From a virus: DNA of 24,630 bases. Positions within the stretch are counted from its first letter, which is position 1; each line of letters begins with the position of its first letter. Position numbers and translations under genes: made by a program. Where the stretch lies: IMG/VR virus record IMGVR_UViG_3300029955_000134, positions 1 through 24,630 of that record; one strand, 5' to 3'. Shown in pieces: positions 13,615 to 21,434 of this stretch. Under the pieces are notes generated by a model. The model saw nothing but the letters and a program-made list of their open reading frames with translations, did not search any database and was not told the DNA's origin.

Positions 13615-16600
13615 CAGCCCTCCTCGGCCACGGAAAGCCGTGGGGTGACACTTCGCAGCGTGCACGGGAACGGGTCGCTATGCACAATTGTGATTGTCGC
13701 ACCATCTGTCCATTCAGCATCCAAATCGTTGATTACGTTTCCGGTAAACAGAGTTGCCGGACTTCCGGGCGGGAGTGGGTTCGGAGTGCCCTGCGTGTAG
13801 TCGATGTTGTAGAGGTGAGTTGAGTCCGTGCCCACCATGCCGCCAACAGATTCGTACATCGAAAGGTTGACGCGAGTGAACTTCTGCCTCTTGCTTTTCG
13901 AGGTATTCTTTTGATCGCCGAGCACTGGATTCATGGGTTCAATCGTGGATGAGTAGGGAAGCCCGATGGTGACCTGGTTGGCGTAGGAGCCAAAAACAAC
14001 TGTGTCCGCCGTCACAATTCCGGTGTAGATTACCGCCTCATCCCCAACCGCCGTGACGTTCTGGCCCATCAGATAGCTCATCCCGGTGACCTGGTTCGTC
14101 ACCTGCTCAACCGTTCCTCCTCCCGTGTAATCTCCCCATGCGGTTGAGTCGCTGCCTTGAAGCTGGAAGGTATTGCCACTCACGTTGGCCACGGTCCATG
14201 CCTGCAAGGGGTTCGTGTTCACCTGAGTCATGCCCAGCACGCCCGCAATGGCTACCGTCTGCCCATTCACGAGCGTATGACCTGGCGCTGTCACGACGGC
14301 GGGGTTGGCGTTCGTGATCCCGGTGATATTGAACGGCCCCACTCCCTGCCACTGGAGGCCGCAATTCACAAAGAAAGCGTTCGATAACTGGCCGAACAAT
14401 TCCTGCGGCATGAAGTATTCCACGAACCGCTGCGTTACGCCGTTGATGGTGCGGTTGACCACCACCACGATCTGATCTTCCTGATTCTGCCCAGAGATAA
14501 CGGCTACGGACTCAATCAATCCGGCTCCCATATTTACTCGGAACCATGCATACACCTGATCCTGCGTGTTGAAAACCAGACCAATCAACTGACCATCGTT
14601 CCGCACACCCCAGTAAATCGGGTAAGGTTCCATACTAAACGCCGTCTGCGCAATTCCTGACATTGCCGCCGAGGTTCCGATGGTGATGTTGCGATTGAGC
14701 CGAGTCAGATCGGTATTGTCCCACTGGTTCGTTACGAAGTTGTAGGCTAGAAACGTGACAATCCGAGACGACCGGCTAACAAAGATGGCCGAGCCGTTCA
14801 CCACTTGCGGCTGCAACGCGCTTACGCCTTCAGAGCTTTGCTGTAACGCGTTCACGTTGGTTTGACTTAGCGAAGAATTGTTAGACCCGGCCACAATCCA
14901 CACGCCGCCCGATGTGCCGATAACCAGAGCATTAGGTGTTCCCACCATGTTGAGAAGCTGGTTCACCTTATTCGACACGAGGGTATACTGGACGGCGTAA
15001 TCGTCCGCGTTCGGATCACAAATGAAATCAGGGTAGTCGTCTTGCGTAGAACCGTTCATTTGCGTTGGATTGTTATTGCTTCCGCCAACGCAGAGACGTT
15101 CCTGATACAACGCTCCGCAAGCTGGGTAATCTCCAGTCGCCGCGAACATCGCAACCACCTGCACAGCGAACCCGCCGCCTGTGTACTGCTGATAGCTTGA
15201 AGAATCAATGCTCGCCCCGGTGCTGGGGTCTTGAGGGGTAAAACTCCATCCAACCCCGGTCACGGTTGTAGTAGTTCCTGAAGAGTCTGTTACGGAAACG
15301 GTCACTGACCCATAAGTCATTCCTGAGACAAAAAATTCTCCCTCATTCAGACTTACCAGCCCGGAACATTCGTTGATATAAATTCTGCTTCCATCTTGAA
15401 AGGGTTGCGAAGATGGACTTGAAGCCAGCACAATTACGCAAGGATTCGCCTGCGAAATCAAAGTGATGTTCTGGCCGAGCGCGGAGTATCCCGTCTTCAC
15501 CACATCCAGAGTTCCGCGATACGCAGGTTCGCCCGGTTGCTGGCCGGGGAGAGATAGGCTGTACTGCCATGAATTTGCGCTCAACCGCTCAATTATTCCC
15601 GGCGGATAGTTGGGATGGAAAATCCAGAGCACGTCCGCGCTCTGTGTGCTGCAATCGAGAGCGAATAGATCGGTCTCCAAATAGGGAGTGACCAAATCAA
15701 TCGGTTCTTGCACAGCGGCAACAGGCCCCCAATAAGTAGCATTCCACGCTATAGAAAGACCCAATCCGAGAATATTTGTTAAGATAACTGGAAACTGATT
15801 GTATTGATTGGAGGCGACACACTCACCTATCCAATTGAAAGGATATGCGGGAAACTGAAAATCGTATAAGACTGGCAAAGATGTCCACGGGGTTGCATAA
15901 TAGATAGCGTCTGGAGTAACGCACCATGCCGATAAATCCACATATCCGTATGATGGAGAATTCAAGCTACCTAATGCGCGGATCGCTGCCTGAATTGCGC
16001 TGGCGGAGTTATTTGATGCGGTTGTATTTGCCAGTGCTATATTTATAATCTGGTTAGGAGAAACCCCAGACTTGAATACACTCAAAGAGTCGGATGTGTT
16101 TATCGAGATGCTGCCAATTCCCGTCAAGGAACTGACTGGCTCCCCATAAGGGATTGAGATGTAAAGCACTCCCTTTGTTGTATCCTCAGTGCCGGAGATT
16201 CGATCAAACATATACGCAAGATAACTGGAACCGACAAGAACCTTGTTGGTTGAAACGTATGCAGTGGCGGGATTGTAGTTTATTCCCCCAGCGGGGATAA
16301 CGCTCTGCTCAGCCAACCCCAAAGCCCACGAACCTTGTGTCGCGCCTTCCCACACGCGGCACATCCCAGCAGAAAACTCAAGTACTGCACCCTGCTCTGT
16401 CGAGTACTGAAACGGCACAAGACGGCTCTGACCATTGCTGGCCGTCTGCATTATCTCGCTGCCAACCGTCTGCGTTGGCGTGATCGTATAAGCGCCCACG
16501 CCGCCCGTCCCTGTGCCGTAGGCGCTCACGGTGGTACCAGAGGCTACCCCACCCCCCACAATCGTCTGCCCGACCTGTAGAACGCCGTAATTGACCGCTG

Positions 16601-16826
16601 TGACGGTCATGGTCGTGCCAGCGATCGACGCGGTGAACATTGCCCCGCCGTTGGCCGTCGTTCCGGCGAAGTATGTCCCCGGCATCTTCTTCGCGCCGCC
16701 CTCAACAAGCGGTACAAAATTCTCCAGCGTCTTACATGCGGAGGAAAATTTGGCGAGGTCGCTTCTGCTTTCGCAGAGACCGCTGATCTCGCCCGTGTTC
16801 ATGCTATTAATCAACACGTTCGGCAT
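13614..16826 (-). CDS. Tail tubular protein B, nozzle (1070 aa)
   Basis: The N-terminus (MPNVLINSMNTGEISGL, then CKTLENFVPLVEGGAKKMPGTYF) is the standard opening of podovirus tail nozzle proteins (T7 gp12-like), which form the distal tail tube. RLVPFQYSTEQ, YPACGALYQERLCVGGS and LPYSSTIEPMNPV are further family landmarks. Two apparent insertions are seen: a Gly/Thr-rich module at residues 62-130, splitting the normal junction between the opening and RLVPF, and an FCCH-like beta module at about 830-912 (VVTAPGHTLVNGQTVAIAGV, then GMTQVN and WGDYTGGGTVE). The gene overlaps tail tubular A by TGATG at its start and the next gene by TGATG at its end. 1070 residues is long for the family, consistent with the insertions. 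Confidence 0.88.
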   Translation of the reverse strand: MPNVLINSMNTGEISGLCESRSDLAKFSSACKTLENFVPLVEGGAKKMPGTYFAGTTANGGAMFTASIAGTTMTVTAVNYGVLQVGQTIVGGGVASGTTVSAYGTGTGGVGAYTITPTQTVGSEIMQTASNGQSRLVPFQYSTEQGAVLEFSAGMCRVWEGATQGSWALGLAEQSVIPAGGINYNPATAYVSTNKVLVGSSYLAYMFDRISGTEDTTKGVLYISIPYGEPVSSLTGIGSISINTSDSLSVFKSGVSPNQIINIALANTTASNNSASAIQAAIRALGSLNSPSYGYVDLSAWCVTPDAIYYATPWTSLPVLYDFQFPAYPFNWIGECVASNQYNQFPVILTNILGLGLSIAWNATYWGPVAAVQEPIDLVTPYLETDLFALDCSTQSADVLWIFHPNYPPGIIERLSANSWQYSLSLPGQQPGEPAYRGTLDVVKTGYSALGQNITLISQANPCVIVLASSPSSQPFQDGSRIYINECSGLVSLNEGEFFVSGMTYGSVTVSVTDSSGTTTTVTGVGWSFTPQDPSTGASIDSSSYQQYTGGGFAVQVVAMFAATGDYPACGALYQERLCVGGSNNNPTQMNGSTQDDYPDFICDPNADDYAVQYTLVSNKVNQLLNMVGTPNALVIGTSGGVWIVAGSNNSSLSQTNVNALQQSSEGVSALQPQVVNGSAIFVSRSSRIVTFLAYNFVTNQWDNTDLTRLNRNITIGTSAAMSGIAQTAFSMEPYPIYWGVRNDGQLIGLVFNTQDQVYAWFRVNMGAGLIESVAVISGQNQEDQIVVVVNRTINGVTQRFVEYFMPQELFGQLSNAFFVNCGLQWQGVGPFNITGITNANPAVVTAPGHTLVNGQTVAIAGVLGMTQVNTNPLQAWTVANVSGNTFQLQGSDSTAWGDYTGGGTVEQVTNQVTGMSYLMGQNVTAVGDEAVIYTGIVTADTVVFGSYANQVTIGLPYSSTIEPMNPVLGDQKNTSKSKRQKFTRVNLSMYESVGGMVGTDSTHLYNIDYTQGTPNPLPPGSPATLFTGNVINDLDAEWTDGATITIVHSDPFPCTLRSVTPRLSVAEEG

Positions 16827-17563
16827 CAGTAGCGCCCCCCGGAATAGCGCCCTGCATGAATCCAGTTGTAATTCCCGCTCTCATCGGCCAACCAGTCGCA
16901 TTCCTGTTGAGCCGCAGCGGAGTTGAGTGTCGTGAAGTACATCTGCATCATGCTCTGAGCCTTCTTCGCATCCTCTGTGACGGGAACGGCCAATGCAGCA
17001 GCCATCCGGTACGTCGCAACATCAGCAAGTCCAGGAGTTATCTGCGTAAAATCTGTAATGAGCCGGATGTAGTTGATGACGATGGGGCAGACGGTAGTGT
17101 AAGTATCGCAGTGCGGATAGTTGCTCAGGAGATTGTTGGTATACGAAACTCCATCTGCGCTCAGAACCGCCTCTATGACGTACGGCGCTGCCTCGTGCGG
17201 GTGTACTGGAATGTCACGATGACGGAACCATCCATATCCATCACCGCCCCAACCCCACACGGCTCCATCGGCAATGCGGCGCTCTTCCGGTATCTCGCGT
17301 GGCTTAACTAGCCTCAAATAATCCGCTGGCAGTGCGTAGGCAAACTTGTATCCTCCCGCTGGAGATTGCGCGTTCTGTTGCAAAGCAACCCGCGTCTTGG
17401 CGCACTTCCATTCACGCTCGGATAGCACGCTGGGCCAGATCATATTCCATGCCACATTCGCTTTTATGGCGTTGGGAGTTTGCTCAGTCAGAGAGCCAAT
17501 AGTCCCACGCGCCCCTAACAACTGCAAACTCATATTGGATATGGACACGGGCGAATAGTTCAT
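16826..17563 (-). CDS. Tail tubular protein A, head-tail adaptor (245 aa)
   Basis: The protein starts MNYSPVSISNMSLQLLG, followed by IGSLTEQTPNAIKANVAW, SVLSEREWKCAKTR, and then FAYALPADYLRL. These are the characteristic steps of T7 gp11/P22 gp4-type gatekeeper proteins: an N-terminal helix bundle, W-x-FA-like RxxL residues and the Y-x-LPxDxL motif. It forms the ring between the portal and the nozzle. The Trp/Gly-rich loop GAVWGWGGDGYGWF near residues 100-115 is unusual in composition. ATG at 17563 follows GGGAG by five bases. The gene comes after a terminator-like hairpin and overlaps tail tubular B at its stop. Confidence 0.85.
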   Translation of the reverse strand: MNYSPVSISNMSLQLLGARGTIGSLTEQTPNAIKANVAWNMIWPSVLSEREWKCAKTRVALQQNAQSPAGGYKFAYALPADYLRLVKPREIPEERRIADGAVWGWGGDGYGWFRHRDIPVHPHEAAPYVIEAVLSADGVSYTNNLLSNYPHCDTYTTVCPIVINYIRLITDFTQITPGLADVATYRMAAALAVPVTEDAKKAQSMMQMYFTTLNSAAAQQECDWLADESGNYNWIHAGRYSGGRY

Positions 17564-17573
17564 CGAGACTCCC

Positions 17574-17611
17574 TAAAGAAAAGCGAGGACAGGGCAATGC
17601 CCCGCCCTCGC
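17574..17611 (-). terminator. Rho-independent terminator after the capsid block
   Basis: On the minus strand GCGAGG pairs with CCTCGC, and inside it GGGC pairs with GCCC around a short loop. TTTTCTTTA follows directly. It lies in the 67-base gap between the 121-residue gene and tail tubular A. It would separate high-level capsid transcription from tail genes, with readthrough for the latter. Confidence 0.65.
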
Positions 17612-17630
17612 CGGTGAATGGTGAACCGTT

Positions 17631-17996
17631 CTAAGCCGCTGCCGCTTCCAGCCTGGCCTTTTTCGCAGCGCGTCCCTTTGTGAGTGCTGCGACTAGTTGA
17701 GCCTTGCGTTCCTTGCTCATCGGCCCCTTCTTGAGTTTCCGCTTGTCAATCTTGGGCTCGACAACTTCCTTGACTGTTGCCGTTGCCACAACAGGCTCAT
17801 CTCCCGGCTTTGGAGCACGTCCCTCATGGCCGGGATACTGGAAAAGCCAGTCGCCTCTAAGTGTCTTCAAGGTAGCCAGTTGGCTATCCGTGTCGATCTC
17901 ATAGAGGCCGTCAGGCAACGGCCCGGCATCGGGATTGTACGCTTTGCTGGCCTGACTATCCCAGGCAAACGCAAGGCACTTTGCATGAACAAGCAT
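17631..17996 (-). CDS. Small protein with a basic C-terminal tail (121 aa)
   Basis: ATG at 17996 overlaps the TAA of the cement gene (TAATG). The first 55 residues look folded (YNPDAGPLPDGLYEIDTDSQ, then GDWLFQYPGHEGR). The last 45 are Lys/Arg-rich and probably disordered or helical (KIDKRKLKKGPMSKERKA, ending in Ala repeats). Small proteins here in BPP-1-type phages are virion or assembly accessory proteins. I do not recognise this one. The basic tail could contact DNA or RNA inside the capsid, which is inference. A terminator follows the gene. Confidence 0.6.
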   Translation of the reverse strand: MLVHAKCLAFAWDSQASKAYNPDAGPLPDGLYEIDTDSQLATLKTLRGDWLFQYPGHEGRAPKPGDEPVVATATVKEVVEPKIDKRKLKKGPMSKERKAQLVAALTKGRAAKKARLEAAAA

Positions 17997-18754
17997 TATT
18001 GCTCTCCTCCAAGCTTCGGTCCCCACCACGAATAGATGGAACCGACATAGCCGTTGTTGGCCGGCGTGTTGACCGCATTCCAGCGCAGGAACTCAAGAAC
18101 AGAGTTGCCTGCAACCGGAATCCAGTAGTGCGCCCCCTGGACCTGAAGCTGCGCGATGGTCAAAGACCGGGTGGCGATGATCGTTGTGGCACCTGTCGCC
18201 GCCCCGGTTTCCACGTTGAAAGCAATGCTGGTGAGCGAGTTCCCGTAAACCGGACCGGAAACGACGATGTGAACGCCGAACGGGATTCCACCATCGCCCA
18301 CAACTTCGGGCGGATAGGAGTATCCCTTCTCGGTCAAAGACGGGAATGCGGAGATGAAGGGGTTGGATGTGCCAGGGTTCGGCGCTCCAAAGTCAAGCTC
18401 CAGGTTGCTCTGCTGTGAGGTTGCTCCGACAACCAGCAAGTCTCCCAAGAGCGCAGGGGTTGCGAGAATGGTTGCGCTAGCTGACAGTTGCGGGTTGCTG
18501 ACAGTGTAGGTGCCAACTCCGTTTGCGGCGGTAATGGCGGTAATGCCTGTCACGATGGTAGGGCCACCCACGGTAGAGATGTTGGCTCCCGTAAGCGAAT
18601 CCCCGACCAAAAGTTCAGACCCAGCAGTACCGGCCGTGATGGTCAATACCCCAGTCGTCGCAATCGAACCGGTGAACGATTTGGCGGTGGAAGTGATCGG
18701 ACCGAAGGCCGATGTTCCAGAGCCGTGAAAAAACTGCATTGCGTCTAAAAGCAT
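17996..18754 (-). CDS. Capsid cement protein, Bbp16-like, with an inserted beta module (252 aa)
   Basis: ATG at 18754 follows AAGGAGAG. The N-terminus MLLDAMQFFHGSG and, much later, NLELDFGAPNPG, FGVHIVVSGPVY, and the closing LRWNAVNTPANNGYVGSIYSWW match the pattern of Bbp16-family capsid cement proteins: an xLDxxxxF start, DLG-like strand, a beta core and a final Y-x-GxxxAxxxW-like strand. These coat and stabilise the capsid. Usual members are about 130-150 residues. This one carries roughly 75 extra residues at 26-98, a Gly/Thr-rich beta module resembling one in tail tubular B. Position directly after the major capsid gene supports the role. The Bbp16 match is from memory of the family and not a search. 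Confidence 0.68.
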   Translation of the reverse strand: MLLDAMQFFHGSGTSAFGPITSTAKSFTGSIATTGVLTITAGTAGSELLVGDSLTGANISTVGGPTIVTGITAITAANGVGTYTVSNPQLSASATILATPALLGDLLVVGATSQQSNLELDFGAPNPGTSNPFISAFPSLTEKGYSYPPEVVGDGGIPFGVHIVVSGPVYGNSLTSIAFNVETGAATGATTIIATRSLTIAQLQVQGAHYWIPVAGNSVLEFLRWNAVNTPANNGYVGSIYSWWGPKLGGEQ

Positions 18755-18780
18755 GATGACTCTCCTTCTAGCGACATCGG

Positions 18781-19833
18781 CTAGCTGATGATGGTTTCCG
18801 AGTTGGAAATCTTTTCGGCCATAACGACCTGGATTCCCTGGAAGCGCGTAATACGCCGCGATCCCCAGATGTCGCCGGTCTCCGCGTTTTGCGTGTAGTA
18901 GCCATTGGTTTTCTGTGAGACCGCTCGGATGTTCATCTGATTCAGAATGGCGCGACTGCACAGAATCACCGTGCCGGGAGCATTACCCGCACCAGGAAGA
19001 TTGCCCAGGGCCAGAATGAGCAGGTTCTCATCGAAGCCACCCGGCTGCAACGGAATCGGGTTCACGTTGGCAACGCGTTGAGCGCAGCGTTCGTCAACGA
19101 TCTGAAGTCCCAAGCTCCATTTGCACTGAGTGACATACGCCATCAGTGCCCTCGATTGACCGAGAACTCCACTCAGGGCGGTGGCCATTGTCCACGGAAC
19201 TTTGCCGATGGTGTTGATTTCCAGGCCTGCCGGACTACTGGCGGGGTAGATTGCTTGAACCTTGTCTTTTCCGAATTCGACCGCCCAGATGCTTGTGGCG
19301 TTGCCGGAGGTCAGCCCGCTGTTGTAAGCATTCGCAGGCCAGCTTCCGTCTCCGTTGGGAACCGATTCAAGATTGTTGATTCGTGTTGCCAGGCCTCTGA
19401 TTCCACCAAGATCGGTAGCCGGGTTTCCGTAAAACAATACGGATTCGATTTTCTGCTTGAAGCCCTCGATCTTGTTGCTGATCTGGTCCGACATATACGC
19501 CGAGGGATCGGGTTGAAGGTCGGCAAACGCCGCATCTTGAACATCCCAATTTTCCCACATGGCAATATCGTCGGTGATGTTGGTGTTCTTGGAGTTCGTA
19601 ATCACGGCTGCTTCATTGAACCGGCGCGTTGCAGGAACGTCCAGGTAATCGGTACGCCGAGCGACGTTGAAAAGCATGTTGTTTGCCGGGACGAAAGGCA
19701 AGAACTCAAGCAAAGGGCAAGCGCGGGCAAGCACCTTTGCGGGCTGGACAAACTGCGCACGGGCATCCGAGGACGAGTAGCTGTTGATTACATCCGTCAT
19801 CGTGGTGTAACCGAGTTGCGAGGCATCTGCCAT
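18781..19833 (-). CDS. Major capsid protein, probable HK97 fold (350 aa)
   Basis: The gene directly follows the scaffold gene, is 350 residues long, and begins MADASQLGYTTMTDVINSY. Typical coat features are an N-terminal helical region, the segment LLEFLPFVPANNMLFNV, a long alpha-helix with AYMSDQISNKIEGFKQKIE preceding FYGNP (the E-loop and spine-helix region of podovirus coat proteins), and a C-terminal strand RFQGIQVVMAEKI. The order scaffold, coat, cement and the family pattern GNPATDLGGIRGL support the call. The ATG is preceded by AAGGGGAG. Codon use looks regular and there is no frameshift or visible protease site. Confidence 0.85.
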   Translation of the reverse strand: MADASQLGYTTMTDVINSYSSSDARAQFVQPAKVLARACPLLEFLPFVPANNMLFNVARRTDYLDVPATRRFNEAAVITNSKNTNITDDIAMWENWDVQDAAFADLQPDPSAYMSDQISNKIEGFKQKIESVLFYGNPATDLGGIRGLATRINNLESVPNGDGSWPANAYNSGLTSGNATSIWAVEFGKDKVQAIYPASSPAGLEINTIGKVPWTMATALSGVLGQSRALMAYVTQCKWSLGLQIVDERCAQRVANVNPIPLQPGGFDENLLILALGNLPGAGNAPGTVILCSRAILNQMNIRAVSQKTNGYYTQNAETGDIWGSRRITRFQGIQVVMAEKISNSETIIS

Positions 19834-19858
19834 GGCGATAATCTCCCCTTAGAGAGGC

Positions 19859-20620
19859 CTAAATCCTTGCTGGCGGAAGATTGAATTTACTCAAATCGTA
19901 TCCGGCCTTAGGCGTTTCCGCCCTCTGCCCTGACCCGCGCAAAGATGAATCCTCTCCGGTTTTTGCGGCCACGTTCAACAGGAAGCGCATCATCGTAGTT
20001 CGGTTGGCGCTGCTTTCAGCTGCAAACGCCTTGTCGAATTCGACTTCTGTTTTTCCCCATTGCTTCCATAGCCGCGACACGAGCACTACGCTCGCATCGT
20101 ATTTGTCGCCCAACTCGGTTTTCAGCGTTTCAGCCGCCTTGGTATTCTCTGCGAGAATCTTGGCGTTGTGCGCTTCCACCATTGAGGTCAACTGAGCATT
20201 CAACTTCCCTTGAAGAGCTTGAGCGGTTTTCTTGGGGATACCCTCAGAAAACAAGGTGTCTTCCCAATACTTGTTCCACTCAGGTGCATTCTTCTTCTCA
20301 GGGTCTAGCTCATAACCTTCCGGCTTATCGGGCCGTCCGAGTGAGGTGTAGAACTTATCGCGCTCTTCCGGCGTAGCATTCTCGCCCAGTTTGGGGATCG
20401 AGTTCGCCAACTTCCCCTCGTACTCTTTGGCTTTGTTCGCCGTTTCGAGATGGGCCTTTGCAAAGTCTCCCACCGTGCGATACGGCTTGAAAGCCTCATT
20501 GTCTCTGAGGTCGCTAGGCAAACCCGCTAACCATCCCGGCGTCTGCGTCTGCTGGTTGCCCTGTGCTCCGGTAGTTTCACTTCCCGTTACGGGTTGATTG
20601 ACGACAACTTCATCTGCCAT
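19859..20620 (-). CDS. Scaffolding protein (253 aa)
   Basis: The protein is acidic and largely helical, with a disordered Gln/Thr-rich start (GAQGNQQTQTPGWLAGLP), then LRDNEAFKPYRTVGDFAKAHLE, PEERDKFYTSLGRPDKPEGYEL, and a long helix around residues 125-170. W-x-x-x-LP and LGRPDKPEGY are standard landmarks of phage scaffold proteins that precede the coat gene. It would direct procapsid assembly and leave before DNA packaging. ATG at 20620 follows GGAG by eight bases. The 141-base gap upstream holds two hairpins. The C-terminus (YDLSKFNLPPARI) may bind coat. Confidence 0.75.
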   Translation of the reverse strand: MADEVVVNQPVTGSETTGAQGNQQTQTPGWLAGLPSDLRDNEAFKPYRTVGDFAKAHLETANKAKEYEGKLANSIPKLGENATPEERDKFYTSLGRPDKPEGYELDPEKKNAPEWNKYWEDTLFSEGIPKKTAQALQGKLNAQLTSMVEAHNAKILAENTKAAETLKTELGDKYDASVVLVSRLWKQWGKTEVEFDKAFAAESSANRTTMMRFLLNVAAKTGEDSSLRGSGQRAETPKAGYDLSKFNLPPARI

Positions 20621-20650
20621 TTACTGCTCCTTCAAAAATCTTTGGGCCAA

Positions 20651-20695
20651 GAAAAGACGCGGAACCGAGTGATCGAGCACTCGATTGCCGCGTCT
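20651..20695 (-). terminator. Terminator-like hairpin before the scaffold gene
   Basis: AGACGCGG pairs with CCGCGTCT, and inside it CGAGTG pairs with CACTCG. On the minus strand TTTTCTTGG follows. It sits between the 140-residue gene and the scaffold. It may be an intrinsic terminator with partial readthrough or an RNA-processing site that isolates capsid mRNA. Confidence 0.55.
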
Positions 20696-20707
20696 GTCTT
20701 ACTTTCG

Positions 20708-20737
20708 CCGCTCTCAGTCTGGCCGGACTCTGAGCGG
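20708..20737 (-). other. Second hairpin before the scaffold gene
   Basis: CCGCTC pairs with GAGCGG; after a two-by-two internal loop AGTC pairs with GACT around a six-base loop. No T-run follows on the minus strand. With the neighbouring hairpin it makes a tandem structure in the only gap above 120 bases in the right-hand 23 kb. Confidence 0.4.
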
Positions 20738-20761
20738 ACCCAAATTGTGAAAAACCAAACT

Positions 20762-21184
20762 CTATCCGTTCCTGAGCATCACACCGCCGTTGTTCCCGGT
20801 ATGCACGATTTCAGACATACTGCCGGTTGCGGCCAGGAATGGAACGACTGCGGTATTGGCTGCGTTTCCTGCGATCTGTACGGTGACGCTATAGGTCGCC
20901 GTCGCCAGATTCCAGAGAAAGAAGTGATGCCCCGGCTGGCAGGTGGGGAGAACAATCGTCACAGCCCCGGTCGGGGTGATGGTGATGAGGGAGGCTCCGG
21001 CCTGCTGCGCATTGAGAGTGATGGTGCTGGCTGCTACGGTTCCAAGGTCAAGCTCGCCATATGTCTCAAGACTCGCCTGCGTCTGAGTAGATTTGGCGAC
21101 AAACCCGCCGCGCTCCGTGGGAATGCGGAGTGCATCCGCTCCCGGCCAGTTCACACCGCCATACGTTGGACTTGGATTCGCCAC
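20762..21184 (-). CDS. Small beta-rich protein upstream of scaffold (140 aa)
   Basis: The start is GTG at 21184, with GGAGGG five bases upstream, one base after the Bbp19-like stop. The protein opens MANPSPTYGGVNWPGAD and then runs through Thr/Ala/Val-rich strands (ASLITITPTGAVTIVLPT, then FFLWNLATATYSVTVQIAGN), ending GGVMLRNG. The composition suggests a beta sandwich, perhaps a virion surface or head-decoration protein. I recognise no named family. Its position between Bbp19-like and scaffold genes suggests a structural role. Confidence 0.6.
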   Translation of the reverse strand: MANPSPTYGGVNWPGADALRIPTERGGFVAKSTQTQASLETYGELDLGTVAASTITLNAQQAGASLITITPTGAVTIVLPTCQPGHHFFLWNLATATYSVTVQIAGNAANTAVVPFLAATGSMSEIVHTGNNGGVMLRNG

Positions 21185-21185
21185 T

Positions 21186-21434
21186 TCAACCCTCCACGAT
21201 TCCTATTAGAGCATCCACTTCGCTCATTGTACCGCTCATCCTGGCAATTGCAATAGCCACATTGTACTCAATCCGCTCCACTTCGTTGTTCAATGGAACC
21301 CCGAAGTGATTTGAAACGAGTATATCACCAAGCACTTTCCGACCCTCAGTCGAGCTAAACACGCTCCGGTAATACTGCTTCATTTTCTTATCGGCAATCT
21401 GTCTGGCGTCTTCTTCCGGCGTGTAGTCAATCAT
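21186..21434 (-). CDS. Bbp19-like small phage protein (82 aa)
   Basis: The central sequence YYRSVFSSTEGRKVLGDIL, followed by NNEVERIEYNVAIAIARM, follows the Bbp19-family pattern (YxxVFxxxxGxxVLxDL, then ExxxxxGxRxVhxxIxxx). These short helical proteins lie next to portal genes in many podoviruses; their role is not established to my knowledge. ATG at 21434 overlaps the portal TGA (ATGA), so translation is coupled to the portal. Confidence 0.7.
   Translation of the reverse strand: MIDYTPEEDARQIADKKMKQYYRSVFSSTEGRKVLGDILVSNHFGVPLNNEVERIEYNVAIAIARMSGTMSEVDALIGIVEG

Noticed and set aside
17996-18961. Extension of the cement protein upstream to 18961
   Set aside because: It would overlap the end of the major capsid gene by 180 bases with noncoding-like sequence. 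ATG at 18754 has AAGGAGAG and the family-typical MLLDAMQFF start.
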